The notes under the pieces: model-generated
Told to the model about the DNA's origin: nothing
Database searches by the model: none
Seen by the model: only the letters and a program-made list of their open reading frames with translations
Shown: positions 1-7,627 of the stretch, one piece after another
Position numbering within the stretch: position 1 is the stretch's first letter
Layout of the letters: each line of letters opens with the position of its first letter
Source: Chryseobacterium lathyri
Lineage (GTDB): Bacteria > Bacteroidota > Bacteroidia > Flavobacteriales > Weeksellaceae
Direction of reading: 5' to 3'
Length of the DNA: 64,000 bases
NCBI RefSeq assembly: GCF_030812195.1
Contig: NZ_JAUSSF010000003.1
Location: 372,001-436,000 of the forward strand
Position numbers and translations under genes: made by a program

Positions 1-597
1 GAATACTACAGCGACCCAAACAATCCTGTTTTAAGTTCCGACAATCTGAAAGATTTCAATGGTTTTACTCCTAAAAATTATATGTCAGAAGACCAGAGAT
101 TTGCAGTAGGCAGACCGGACGTTTTGACATTTACAACGGATATTTTGACGGAAGATATCAGTTTTGCAGGAGAGATCATGGCTAAGCTGAATATTGCTAC
201 CTCTTCTACAGATGCAGATTTTGCAGTAAAACTGATCGATGTTTATCCTGAAGACTTTAAACCTGCAGAAAAGAAAGATGGTGTGATCTATCCAAACTAT
301 CATCAAATGGTAAGAAGTGAAATTATGCCAGCCAGATTCAGAAATTCCAGAGAAAAAGGAGAAGCGCTGGTACCTAACGAGAAAACTGCAGTGAATTTCA
401 GACTGCAGGATGTGATGCATACTTTCAAAAAAGGACATAAGATCCAGATTCAGATCAGCAGCACATGGTGGCCGCTTTTTGCAATAAATCCTCAGAAATT
501 CATGGAGAATCCAAATTTCGCTACGAAAGAAGATTATACGAAAGCTTTTATCAAAGTGTATAATGACAGTTCTATCGAAGCTGAAGTTTTGAAATAA
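1..597 (+). CDS. CocE/NonD family hydrolase, C-terminal part (partial)
   Basis: The reading frame is open from base 1, so the gene starts upstream of the window and only about 198 C-terminal residues are visible. They resemble the X-Pro dipeptidyl-peptidase C-terminal beta-sandwich domain: a DQRFA..RPDVLTF stretch, then TDADF.VKLIDVYP, and near the end a HKIQIQISS.WWP strand typical of CocE/NonD hydrolases. The catalytic alpha/beta-hydrolase domain with its serine would lie upstream and cannot be checked. The family cleaves acyl or amide bonds (X-Pro dipeptides, cocaine esters, glutaryl-7-ACA). In Bacteroidota these enzymes are usually exported, but no signal peptide is visible here. An internal ATG at 82 falls inside the domain and is not the start. 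Substrate unknown. Confidence 0.85.
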   Translation, partial: EYYSDPNNPVLSSDNLKDFNGFTPKNYMSEDQRFAVGRPDVLTFTTDILTEDISFAGEIMAKLNIATSSTDADFAVKLIDVYPEDFKPAEKKDGVIYPNYHQMVRSEIMPARFRNSREKGEALVPNEKTAVNFRLQDVMHTFKKGHKIQIQISSTWWPLFAINPQKFMENPNFATKEDYTKAFIKVYNDSSIEAEVLK

Positions 598-609
598 AAG
601 CAAAATCCC

Positions 610-750
610 GGTGACTTTGAGAACCTCAGTCATCAGGATTCATATTCATCTCTGCTTCTTAAAACGTAAAAGCCGATCGCTTCGAGAATCTTAGCGACCG
701 ACTTTTTTTATATTTTGTAAGCTTTGGTGGCCGAGTCCCTCAAAGTCACC
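610..750. repeat. Cluster of three 21-base hairpin repeats
   Basis: Three copies of a 21-base unit sit in the gap between the hydrolase and the AlkB-like gene. Unit 1 (612-632) has stem TGACT/AGTCA and loop TTGAGAACCTC. Unit 2 (677-697) has stem TCGCT/AGCGA and loop TCGAGAATCTT. Unit 3 (728-748) lies on the minus strand with arms TGACT/GGCCA and loop TTGAGGGACTC. The 11-base loop is conserved while the stems of units 1 and 2 change in a compensating way. Units 1 and 3 are opposed, giving a 12-base perfect inverted repeat (610-621 with 739-750). The region is probably a small dispersed palindromic repeat family and may also act as a terminator for the convergent genes; a T-run follows unit 2 at about 701-707. 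Confidence 0.65.
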
Positions 751-757
751 AGAGTTT

Positions 758-1369
758 TTACTCTTCAATTGTCCTGAAAGTAAGATTTACCCTTGGTGTT
801 TTTACTTTTGTTGTTGGAGGAAGCCTGTGCAGCCAGTTTTCCTGTGTTGTTCCTTTCATAATCAGCAAACTTCCGTTTTCCAAGAATATTTCCACTTTTT
901 CCTTGGTCGTTTTATGTTTAAATAAAAACTTTCTTTCGGCGCCGAAAGTGAGGGAGGCAATTGCACCATGTTTTTTAAGATCGGTTTCGCCATCACTGTG
1001 GTAGGCCATTCCCTCACTTCCGTCGTGATATAGATTGAGAAGACAGGAATTGTAGGTTTCTCCGGAGACCTCTTCGCATTTTTTCTTTAATTCTAATAAT
1101 TCCGGAGTCCATAATTTTGCCAATTTTGTCCGTTTTGAATAGGTATATTCAAAGGCTTTTTCTCCGAACCATGCCACTTTTCTTTTCGTTAAAATTAATT
1201 TTCCGAAGATCACTGCTTCATCACTCTCCCAAGGAATCTGATTCAGCAAATAATCATAAAAAAAGTCGGATTTATCTTTACTGAAAACCGTTCCGTAATA
1301 GTGGACCGTTCCGTCATGCGGAAGGATATTCAAAGGATATTCTGATATTTCTTCAAACAGGCTGTTCAT
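758..1369 (-). CDS. AlkB-like 2-oxoglutarate/Fe(II) dioxygenase
   Basis: About 203 residues. It belongs to the AlkB family, which oxidatively removes alkyl groups from DNA or RNA bases using Fe(II) and 2-oxoglutarate. The iron-binding triad is visible as H124 and D126 (YHSDGE) and H181 (WLHRLPP). The 2-oxoglutarate-binding arginines R193 and R199 (RVNLTFR) are in the usual place, and the NLYHDGSEGMAYHSD segment is characteristic. The ATG at 1369 was chosen because the further upstream ATG (1450) would add 27 residues with no family counterpart. The next gene upstream, an Ada-like methyltransferase, is also an alkylation-repair gene, but 265 bases and a repeat separate them, so they are probably separate transcripts. 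Confidence 0.88.
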   Translation of the reverse strand: MNSLFEEISEYPLNILPHDGTVHYYGTVFSKDKSDFFYDYLLNQIPWESDEAVIFGKLILTKRKVAWFGEKAFEYTYSKRTKLAKLWTPELLELKKKCEEVSGETYNSCLLNLYHDGSEGMAYHSDGETDLKKHGAIASLTFGAERKFLFKHKTTKEKVEIFLENGSLLIMKGTTQENWLHRLPPTTKVKTPRVNLTFRTIEE

Positions 1370-1546
1370 GATTTTGATTTGTAAAAAATATAATGTATTG
1401 ATGATTTTTAATAATTTTTCAACCACAAAAGTCGCAAAAGTCTTTAACACTTTAGTTTTTTAAATTATTATTAAAACATTGAATAAAATGCACTTAAGAT
1501 TTTTATTCTGTAATAATATCTAAAATATGATTTGCAATATTTACAT

Positions 1547-1610
1547 CAATAGGAACGGACTTCAGTCCGTTTTATAAATAAAAAACACAATCTGGCTTTA
1601 GCCAAAACTT
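1547..1610 (+). repeat. Dispersed two-hairpin repeat, copy 1
   Basis: Starts CAATAGGA, followed by a perfect 7-base-arm palindrome (ACGGACT/AGTCCGT, 2-base loop), a 23-base AT-rich spacer and a second palindrome GGCTTTAGCC followed by AAA. A second copy with the same layout lies on the minus strand at 9806-9871. The arms of the first palindrome differ between copies in a compensating way (there ATGGGCT/AGCCCAT), which points to selection for a folded structure. It occupies the 264-base gap between the Ada-like and AlkB-like genes. The rest of that gap is AT-rich with nothing else recognised. Confidence 0.7.
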
Positions 1611-1634
1611 AAATCAGATTAAGGTAAACAAAAT

Positions 1635-2483
1635 CTAATTTCCAGCATAAACCTTTGAACTTTCCCAACCCACGATCAGCTGCTTTCTTCCGCTTCCCCA
1701 TCGGTAACCCCCAATATTTCCGGTAGATTGAATCACACGGTGGCATGGAATAAGAAAAGCCACAGGATTGCTGCCAATCGCTGTTCCGACAGCTCTGGAT
1801 GCCTTCGGATTTCCTATTTTTTCAGCGAGATTTCCGTAGGTGGAAAGTTTTCCCATTGGAATAGAAAGTAAACTTTCCCAGACTTTAAGCTGGAAATCGG
1901 TACCTTTTAAATGTAATTTAATCGTGTTGAGCTTCGTCCAGTCTTTATCAAATATGGACAGGGCATTTTTCTGCAGGGCATCCTGTGTTTCAAAAAAAGA
2001 AGCATTGGGGAATTTCAGTTTCAAATTTCCCAATGCTGTTTCTTTATCGTCTTCAAAAGCCATATAGCAGATCCCTTTTTCTGTAGATGCTGCCATTACA
2101 TATCCAAAAGGGCTTTTGGAAAAACTGTAATTGATGTTCAGGCTTTTTCCGCCGTTTTTATATTCTGCCGGAGACATTCCTTCTATGTTCACAAAGAGGT
2201 CATGAAGCCTGCTTGTGCTGGATAGCCCCGTCTCATAGGCGGTATCAAATAAAGTCGCTTTCTCTTCCTTCAGTAAATTTTTAGCGTGTTCAAGGCTGAT
2301 GAACTGCAAAAATTTCTTAGGACTTGTTCCTGCCCATTCTGTAAATATCTTCTGAAAATGAGCCGGACTCAAGTGAATATTCTCTGCCACTTCCTCCAAA
2401 CTTGGCTGAAGCCTGAAATTGCTCTGGATATATTCTATCGCTTTGGCAATTCTGTTATAATCTATCTGATTTTGTGCGGACAT
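1635..2483 (-). CDS. Ada-like AraC regulator / O6-methylguanine-DNA methyltransferase
   Basis: 282 residues. Residues 1-110 form an AraC-type helix-turn-helix domain (IAKAIEYIQSNF, then SPAHFQKIFTEWAGTSPKKF and the second helix pair before MSPAEYK). Residues about 190-275 are the alkyltransferase domain with the acceptor motif PCHRV; the methyl-accepting cysteine is C247. The Cys-rich zinc domain found at the N-terminus of E. coli Ada, which senses methylphosphotriesters, is absent. The protein may therefore act chiefly as a suicide repair enzyme with a DNA-binding module. It transfers methyl from O6-methylguanine to its own cysteine. The neighbouring AlkB-like gene supports an alkylation-damage context. 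Confidence 0.9.
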   Translation of the reverse strand: MSAQNQIDYNRIAKAIEYIQSNFRLQPSLEEVAENIHLSPAHFQKIFTEWAGTSPKKFLQFISLEHAKNLLKEEKATLFDTAYETGLSSTSRLHDLFVNIEGMSPAEYKNGGKSLNINYSFSKSPFGYVMAASTEKGICYMAFEDDKETALGNLKLKFPNASFFETQDALQKNALSIFDKDWTKLNTIKLHLKGTDFQLKVWESLLSIPMGKLSTYGNLAEKIGNPKASRAVGTAIGSNPVAFLIPCHRVIQSTGNIGGYRWGSGRKQLIVGWESSKVYAGN

Positions 2484-2552
2484 ATTATTTCTTTTTTACC
2501 TCACAAATTTCCAAAGAATATAGGGCAGAAAAAATCTGATTCTTGCGGAATT

Positions 2553-3410
2553 TTAGTTGTTGTTATAAATATGGTTATAAGCAAGCATTTTGTAATATAA
2601 CTTAGCTGCAAGGAAAGCTGTTGGCTTAGCCATCGGAGAATCCATTAATTCTACAATATCGAAAGCTACCACATTACATTTTTCAAATACTTTTCTCAAC
2701 AATTCCAAAGTTGGGTACCACTGAAGTCCACCTGGTTCCGGAGTTCCTGTAGAAGGAGCAATTGACGGATCAAAAGCATCAAGGTCGATGGTGATATATA
2801 CGTTTCCTGAAACTTTTTCTAAAACATCATTGATCCAGTTATCGTTATTCGCAATTTCATGGGCAAAAAACACTCTTCCTTCCGGCAGATACTGGGCTTC
2901 TTCCACGTCCATAGAACGGATTCCCACCTGAACCAGATTATGCTTCTGATTGGCTTCAAAAACTGCACATGCATGGTTAGAAGTAGAACCGTGAAATTCC
3001 GGGCGTAAATCTGTATGGGCATCCAGCTGAAGAACGGTAAGGTTTTCAAACTTTTCTCCTACCGCACGGATAGAACCGATAGAAACCGAGTGCTCACCAC
3101 CGAAAAGGGTAAATACTTTTCCTTCGTTATTCAAAAGCTCTTTGGTTTTTTGGTAAACGGCTTCTGTCATGGTTTCAGGCGTAGAATTTTCAGAAATTTC
3201 TCCAGCCAGATATACTCCGTCAAGATAAGGTTCAGTTCCTGTTTCAATGTCGTAAAGCTCCATGTTTTCGGAAGCATCAAGGAATAATTCAGGGCCTTTG
3301 TCAGCTCCTTTTCCCCATGTTGAAGTCCCATCATAAGGAACGGTTACCAGCATTACTTTAGAGTTCTCTAACGTTGCATTTTCTTCAGGAATTCCTGCGT
3401 ATGTTCTCAT
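2553..3410 (-). CDS. speB: Agmatinase
   Basis: 285 residues of the ureohydrolase (arginase/agmatinase) family. All binuclear manganese ligands are visible: H107 (GGEHS), D130, H132 and D134 (DAHTD), D209 and D211 (IDLDAFDP). The SNHAC and GTPEPGG segments favour agmatinase over arginase. It would hydrolyse agmatine to putrescine and urea, directly after arginine decarboxylase, whose gene lies 2.7 kb away at 6126-7517 on the same strand. A -7 box TATCTTTG at 3451-3458 lies about 40 bases upstream of the ATG. The two polyamine genes are separated by a secreted repeat protein and a divergent HAD gene, so they are not a simple operon. Confidence 0.93.
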   Translation of the reverse strand: MRTYAGIPEENATLENSKVMLVTVPYDGTSTWGKGADKGPELFLDASENMELYDIETGTEPYLDGVYLAGEISENSTPETMTEAVYQKTKELLNNEGKVFTLFGGEHSVSIGSIRAVGEKFENLTVLQLDAHTDLRPEFHGSTSNHACAVFEANQKHNLVQVGIRSMDVEEAQYLPEGRVFFAHEIANNDNWINDVLEKVSGNVYITIDLDAFDPSIAPSTGTPEPGGLQWYPTLELLRKVFEKCNVVAFDIVELMDSPMAKPTAFLAAKLYYKMLAYNHIYNNN

Positions 3411-3450
3411 GTTTTATTTAAAAAATTAAATGATATAAAGATTAATTTAG

Positions 3451-3458
3451 CAAAGATA
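3451..3458 (-). promoter_or_regulatory. Putative -7 box of speB (TATCTTTG)
   Basis: On the minus strand this reads TATCTTTG, an exact match to the Bacteroidota -7 consensus TAnnTTTG. No convincing TTTG -33 element was found. It lies between speB and the stop of the upstream secreted protein gene. Confidence 0.5.
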
Positions 3459-3479
3459 AGAAGAATTTTTCTCTAGATT

Positions 3480-5168
3480 TTACTCTCTGGTAATTGTTTT
3501 ATTAGAAACTGAATTGTCTGAAAATATTATTTGTAGTATATAGCCTCCCTTAGAAAGGTCTCTTAAATCAATTTTATTATTTTCCCACTTAAACTCAAGC
3601 AATTTTTTTCCGGAAAAATCAACAAGATTTACATTTTTTATTTTCTTTTTTGAATGTACATTAATAAAATCTTTTGTTGGATTCGGATAGATAAGTATAT
3701 TATCATTATCCTTCTGTATTTCTGAAGTGCTTAACACCCCAGGGGTAGTAAAAAATACGCCGTAGCAATTATTAAATTGTTCAGTTTGATAATTATATCC
3801 GGATGCACTATAAAAATAATTTGTATCAGGCTCTAAAGAACTGGTTAATTGATAATTAGTTACATACCCAACATCCAGATTATCTAAAACATCACTTGTA
3901 CTATTTGAACCAATATATTTTCCTAAACTCAATCTAAATCCCCCTGTTGGAGCAACAAAATCTTTAGTCCCCCAGCTTAATTTTGGGGTAAGTGATGATA
4001 CTACGTTACCATTTGGTGAATGAAAAGCAAGTGGTGCACATGGTATTTGAGTCTTAAAACTTTTTGTAGCACATCCAAAAGATTCACCAGACGCATTGTA
4101 TGTTTTAACAGTGAAATAATATTGAGTATTAAATAAAAGTGGAGCTGAAGGATGAAATGTAGTTACATTACCTACATCAACATTGTTTAAAATATCGTTA
4201 CCTTGTGGTGTTGTACCTACAGTTATTTTATAACCTGCAGCATCTGAAACAGGATCCCATTTAAATCCATTGATTGTTGAAGCAATATTACCACTAGGTA
4301 GTAAATTTTCTGGACAAAGTAATTTATCAGTTATAAAATCAGAAGTTAATGTACAAGAAGCATTTCCAAAGGAGTTATACGGAGTGATTGTTACAAAATA
4401 TTGTATGGAATGTTGTAAGGTAGATATAAAATGATGGGTCGTATTTCCGATATCTAAATTGTTTATGACATCAGTCCCTCCTGGAGTAGTTCCTAAACTA
4501 ATATAATATCCTGTTGCACCTTTTGCTGGATACCATTGAATATCTGTTTTTAATGGATTTTTAGGATTAGTAAAATATACCTGTGTATTCAAGCATGATG
4601 GAATTCCTGTAGGGATTTGCTCAAGCTTAATATCATCAATACCAACCGTCTGATATGGATATGCAGGATTATTTGCTACAACAGTATTTTTTACCATGAA
4701 TCTAAATTTAAATGTAGACCCCGTAGGAATATTACCTGCTGGTATTGTTCCTGAAACTAAAGTACAAGGTATGGCTGCCCCTGCGATTGGTACTAAAAAT
4801 GTTATGGGACTTCCCAAATCAGTCCAGCTAGTTCCTCCATCTAAAGAGTAACTTGTAGTAATATTACCTCCTGAACTATAATTGGCCATTGATTCAACAA
4901 AATATTTAAATGAATATTTTAATTCAGCACCATTAGAATGATTTGTTGTGTATATTAAAGTAGTAGTTTGCCCTCCAAAAGTATTAAGAAAACTTTTATA
5001 GGCCCTTGTCCCCGTACAAGATGTAGAACCAATACGTAAAGGTGTCCATCCATATATGGATATAGCATCTCCTAGTAAACCTGGTCGTTCAAAATCTTCA
5101 AATATTGTAATCTGAGCTGAACAAAAAGCATGACACATTAGTATACAAGTAAATAGCATTTTTTTCAT
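3480..5168 (-). CDS. T9SS-sorted secreted protein with fibronectin-III-like repeats
   Basis: 562 residues. A Sec signal peptide (MKKMLFTCILMCHAFCSAQ) is followed by a lectin-like or MAM-like beta-sandwich (about residues 20-185, ending IDDIKLEQ). Three repeated fibronectin-III-like modules then span about residues 195-470; each carries a pattern like LGTTPGG.D..NN.D.GN.T and a Y.VTI.PYN-type strand. The last 72 residues (from about 491, ILIYPNPTKDF...) are a type A T9SS sorting domain. The protein is expected to be moved across the outer membrane and probably anchored on the cell surface, perhaps as an adhesin. The gene looks more AT-rich than its neighbours and lies between two polyamine genes, so late insertion is possible. 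No enzymatic residues were recognised. Confidence 0.85.
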   Translation of the reverse strand: MKKMLFTCILMCHAFCSAQITIFEDFERPGLLGDAISIYGWTPLRIGSTSCTGTRAYKSFLNTFGGQTTTLIYTTNHSNGAELKYSFKYFVESMANYSSGGNITTSYSLDGGTSWTDLGSPITFLVPIAGAAIPCTLVSGTIPAGNIPTGSTFKFRFMVKNTVVANNPAYPYQTVGIDDIKLEQIPTGIPSCLNTQVYFTNPKNPLKTDIQWYPAKGATGYYISLGTTPGGTDVINNLDIGNTTHHFISTLQHSIQYFVTITPYNSFGNASCTLTSDFITDKLLCPENLLPSGNIASTINGFKWDPVSDAAGYKITVGTTPQGNDILNNVDVGNVTTFHPSAPLLFNTQYYFTVKTYNASGESFGCATKSFKTQIPCAPLAFHSPNGNVVSSLTPKLSWGTKDFVAPTGGFRLSLGKYIGSNSTSDVLDNLDVGYVTNYQLTSSLEPDTNYFYSASGYNYQTEQFNNCYGVFFTTPGVLSTSEIQKDNDNILIYPNPTKDFINVHSKKKIKNVNLVDFSGKKLLEFKWENNKIDLRDLSKGGYILQIIFSDNSVSNKTITRE

Positions 5169-5279
5169 AGTTGTAAGTTTTTTTATTTTTCATATGCTAT
5201 AAATTTAATTATTTTTCCATAGAAATGTATATTTATTGATTATAAAAATACAATATTATTAAATAGAACTATTTGTTAG

Positions 5280-5287
5280 TATCTTTG
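5280..5287 (+). promoter_or_regulatory. Putative -7 box of the HAD phosphatase gene (TATCTTTG)
   Basis: Exact match to TAnnTTTG, 16 bases upstream of the ATG at 5304, predicting a very short leader. No clear -33 TTTG was found at the right spacing. Confidence 0.5.
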
Positions 5288-5303
5288 TTTAAATTTTAAT
5301 TTT

Positions 5304-5963
5304 ATGTCCTTAAAAGCTGTTCTTTTCGATATGGACGGGGTTATTGTAGATACGGAACCACTGCACAGAAAAGCTTATTTTGCCACCTTTGACGAACTGG
5401 AAATTGCCGTTTCCGAAGACCTGTACACCTCTTTTACAGGAGCCTCCACAAAAAGAGTCTGTGAGACACTGATCCAGAAATACAATTTAGCCCATACCCA
5501 CGAAACCATTGCCGGTATTAAAAGATCATACTTCAAAGATTATTTTGATAATGACGAAGAATTTGATCTGATTCCGGGAGTAAGGGAGCTAATCAAGCAT
5601 TACCATGAGAATGGTATCAAACTTATCCTTGCCTCTTCGGCTACAATGACGACCATCAATATGGTTTTTGAAAAATTCGGGCTTGAACAATATTTCAGCG
5701 GGAAAATAAGCGGCGCCGCGCTAAAGGAATCCAAACCTCATCCTGAGGTATTTCTTCTTGCAGCACAGATGGCAGAAGAATCAGCAGGGAACTGCATGGT
5801 GATTGAAGATTCGACTAACGGAATCCTTGCCGCCAACAGGGCGAAAATTTTCTGCGCTGCCTACAGAAGCCCGCATTCAAAAAATCAGGATTATACTCTA
5901 GCGGATATCGTAGTTACAGATTATGAAGAACTGGAGCTGGATAAGCTTACAAAATATTTTTAA
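5304..5963 (+). CDS. HAD family hydrolase (beta-phosphoglucomutase-like)
   Basis: 219 residues of the HAD superfamily, subfamily IA. Motif I is FDMDGVIVDTEP (nucleophile and acid/base aspartates near residues 9 and 11), motif II is LASSA, motif III lysine lies in ESKPHPEVF and motif IV is VIEDSTNG. The helical cap between motifs I and II has the size seen in beta-phosphoglucomutase and small sugar-phosphate phosphatases. Whether it is a mutase or a phosphatase cannot be told from sequence. It stands alone on the plus strand between minus-strand genes, with its own -7 box and a strong terminator, so it is probably monocistronic. Confidence 0.85.
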   Translation: MSLKAVLFDMDGVIVDTEPLHRKAYFATFDELEIAVSEDLYTSFTGASTKRVCETLIQKYNLAHTHETIAGIKRSYFKDYFDNDEEFDLIPGVRELIKHYHENGIKLILASSATMTTINMVFEKFGLEQYFSGKISGAALKESKPHPEVFLLAAQMAEESAGNCMVIEDSTNGILAANRAKIFCAAYRSPHSKNQDYTLADIVVTDYEELELDKLTKYF

Positions 5964-5967
5964 AGGA

Positions 5968-6000
5968 AAAAGCTCTCAAATTTTGAGAGCTTTATTTTTT
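5968..6000 (+). terminator. Rho-independent terminator of the HAD gene
   Basis: Hairpin with arms AAAGCTCTCAAA and TTTGAGAGCTTT followed by TATTTTTT, starting 5 bases after the HAD stop. The minus strand also shows a T-run after the stem, so it may serve the convergent speA transcript. Confidence 0.8.
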
Positions 6001-6091
6001 ATGTTTTTCTAGGGAAGTGTAGATTCTTAATAAAAGCCTTAATGATTTAAAATTGAAACATTAATAATTAAGTTGTTAAGATTATTAAGAT

Positions 6092-6125
6092 GAGATTGCT
6101 TCGTCACTTCCGTTCCTCGCAATGA
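6092..6125 (-). repeat. REP-like palindromic repeat abutting the speA stop
   Basis: On the minus strand the unit begins GTCATTGCGAGGAACG and ends GAAGCAATCTC, with ATTGC/GCAAT arms. I recognise this as a widely dispersed palindromic motif of many bacterial genomes, including Bacteroidota. It ends exactly one base before the stop codon of arginine decarboxylase. No T-run follows, so it is not a classical terminator, though it could protect the 3' end of the mRNA. Confidence 0.65.
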
Positions 6126-7517
6126 CTAGTAACCCAAAATTTTCAGAATATCTTCAGGTTCCTGTTTTTCACGGAAAATTTCATACTGAAGCTCACCGTT
6201 TTCATCTTTCTGGATCAGAACATGTCTTGGCTGAGGCATCAAACAGTGGTGAACACCGCCATATCCTCCAATTGTTTCCTGATACGCTCCTGTATGGAAA
6301 AACCCTATGTACAGAGGTTTTGTATCACTGAAAACAGGCAGGTAAATTGCGTTCGTATGCTGTTCAGAATTGTAATAATCATCCGAATCACAGGTTAATC
6401 CTCCCAGGAATACTCTTTCATAAGTATCTTCCCATCTGTTTAATGGAAGCATGATAAAGTGTCTTGAAATAGCCCATGTATCCGGAAGTGTGGTCATGAA
6501 TGAAGAATCTATCATATTCCACTTCTCTCTGTCGTTCTGGCGTTTCTGAGAGATAATTTTATAGAGGTTTGCTCCGCTTTCCCCTACTGTAAAGCTTCCG
6601 AATTCCGTATAAATATTAGGTTCTTCCACGCCTTCCTCTTCACAGAACTTTTTGATCTGAGAAACGATTTCCTCTACCATATACTGATAGTCGTACTCGA
6701 AGTTTAAAGAAGTTTTGATCGGGAAACCGCCACCAATATTCAAGGAATCAACTTCCGGGGCAATCTTCTTCAAACGTGCATATACACGAAGGCATTTATA
6801 TAATTCGTTCCAGTAATAAGCAGTGTCCTTGATCCCTGTATTAATGAAGAAGTGAAGCATTTTCAGCCTTGCATTCGGATGCTCGGCAATTTTCTGGCTG
6901 TAATAAGGAATAATATCCCTATATCCGATCCCCAGTCTTGAGGTATAAAATTCGAATTTCGGCTCTTCTTCTGAAGCAATTCTGATCCCGATGTCGAAAG
7001 TGGTATCAATACTTTCAGTAAGCTTATCCAGCTCACGGTAGTTATCCAGGATCGGGGTAATATTTTCAAAGCCACTGTTGATCATTTCTGAAATTTTCAC
7101 CAGATAATCATCAGTTTTGAATCCATTACAAATGACTTCAATATTTTTATCTACTTTTCCCTTCTCATAAAGAGATTTTACAATGTCCATATCATATGCT
7201 GAAGAAGTTTCGATAGAGATATCGTTCTTAAGAGCTTCTTCAAGCACAAAATTGAAATGACTGGATTTTGTACAGTAGCAGTAGGTATAATTCTTTTTAT
7301 ATTCGGCTTTCTCAAAAGCTTCCCTGAACCAGCTTTTCGCCTTCTGGATGTTTTGAGAAATTCTTGGCAGGTAGCTAATTTTTAGCGGGGTGCCAAATTT
7401 TTCAACGACTTCCATTAAAGGAACATCGTGAAATAACAAATTGTTCTCAGAAACATTAAATTCTTCCGTAGGAAAATATAATGTCTGATCAATAAGTTCC
7501 GAGTACTTTATTTTCAT
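6126..7517 (-). CDS. speA: Arginine decarboxylase
   Basis: 463 residues of the fold III (alanine-racemase-like) PLP decarboxylases. The PLP-binding lysine is probably K84 in the CYCTKSSHF motif. A GGGFP glycine loop and the C-terminal CDSDDYY segment, with the substrate-binding cysteine and aspartate, are visible. At 463 residues it is much shorter than the roughly 630-residue E. coli SpeA, but this shorter form is usual for Bacteroidota. It makes agmatine from arginine, feeding agmatinase (2553-3410). Start at the ATG 7517; no clear promoter box was found upstream. The identity could overlap with carboxynorspermidine or diaminopimelate decarboxylases, but the nearby agmatinase supports SpeA. 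Confidence 0.88.
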   Translation of the reverse strand: MKIKYSELIDQTLYFPTEEFNVSENNLLFHDVPLMEVVEKFGTPLKISYLPRISQNIQKAKSWFREAFEKAEYKKNYTYCYCTKSSHFNFVLEEALKNDISIETSSAYDMDIVKSLYEKGKVDKNIEVICNGFKTDDYLVKISEMINSGFENITPILDNYRELDKLTESIDTTFDIGIRIASEEEPKFEFYTSRLGIGYRDIIPYYSQKIAEHPNARLKMLHFFINTGIKDTAYYWNELYKCLRVYARLKKIAPEVDSLNIGGGFPIKTSLNFEYDYQYMVEEIVSQIKKFCEEEGVEEPNIYTEFGSFTVGESGANLYKIISQKRQNDREKWNMIDSSFMTTLPDTWAISRHFIMLPLNRWEDTYERVFLGGLTCDSDDYYNSEQHTNAIYLPVFSDTKPLYIGFFHTGAYQETIGGYGGVHHCLMPQPRHVLIQKDENGELQYEIFREKQEPEDILKILGY

Positions 7518-7627
7518 TTCTTGACAAGTGAATTACGAAATGCAAAATTGCTAAAAAAGTTTGATTTTTAAGCGTTAAATTTATTATAAATTTCAAAACA
7601 GGATCAGGCAAAAACCGAAACAGATTA

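Noticed and set aside
85..633. Long open frame antisense to the hydrolase gene
   Set aside because: It mirrors the coding strand of a recognisable domain, has no family match and poor composition; a shadow of the real gene.
610..750. CRISPR array
   Set aside because: Units are hairpins of 21 bases in mixed orientation with uneven spacing and no cas genes.
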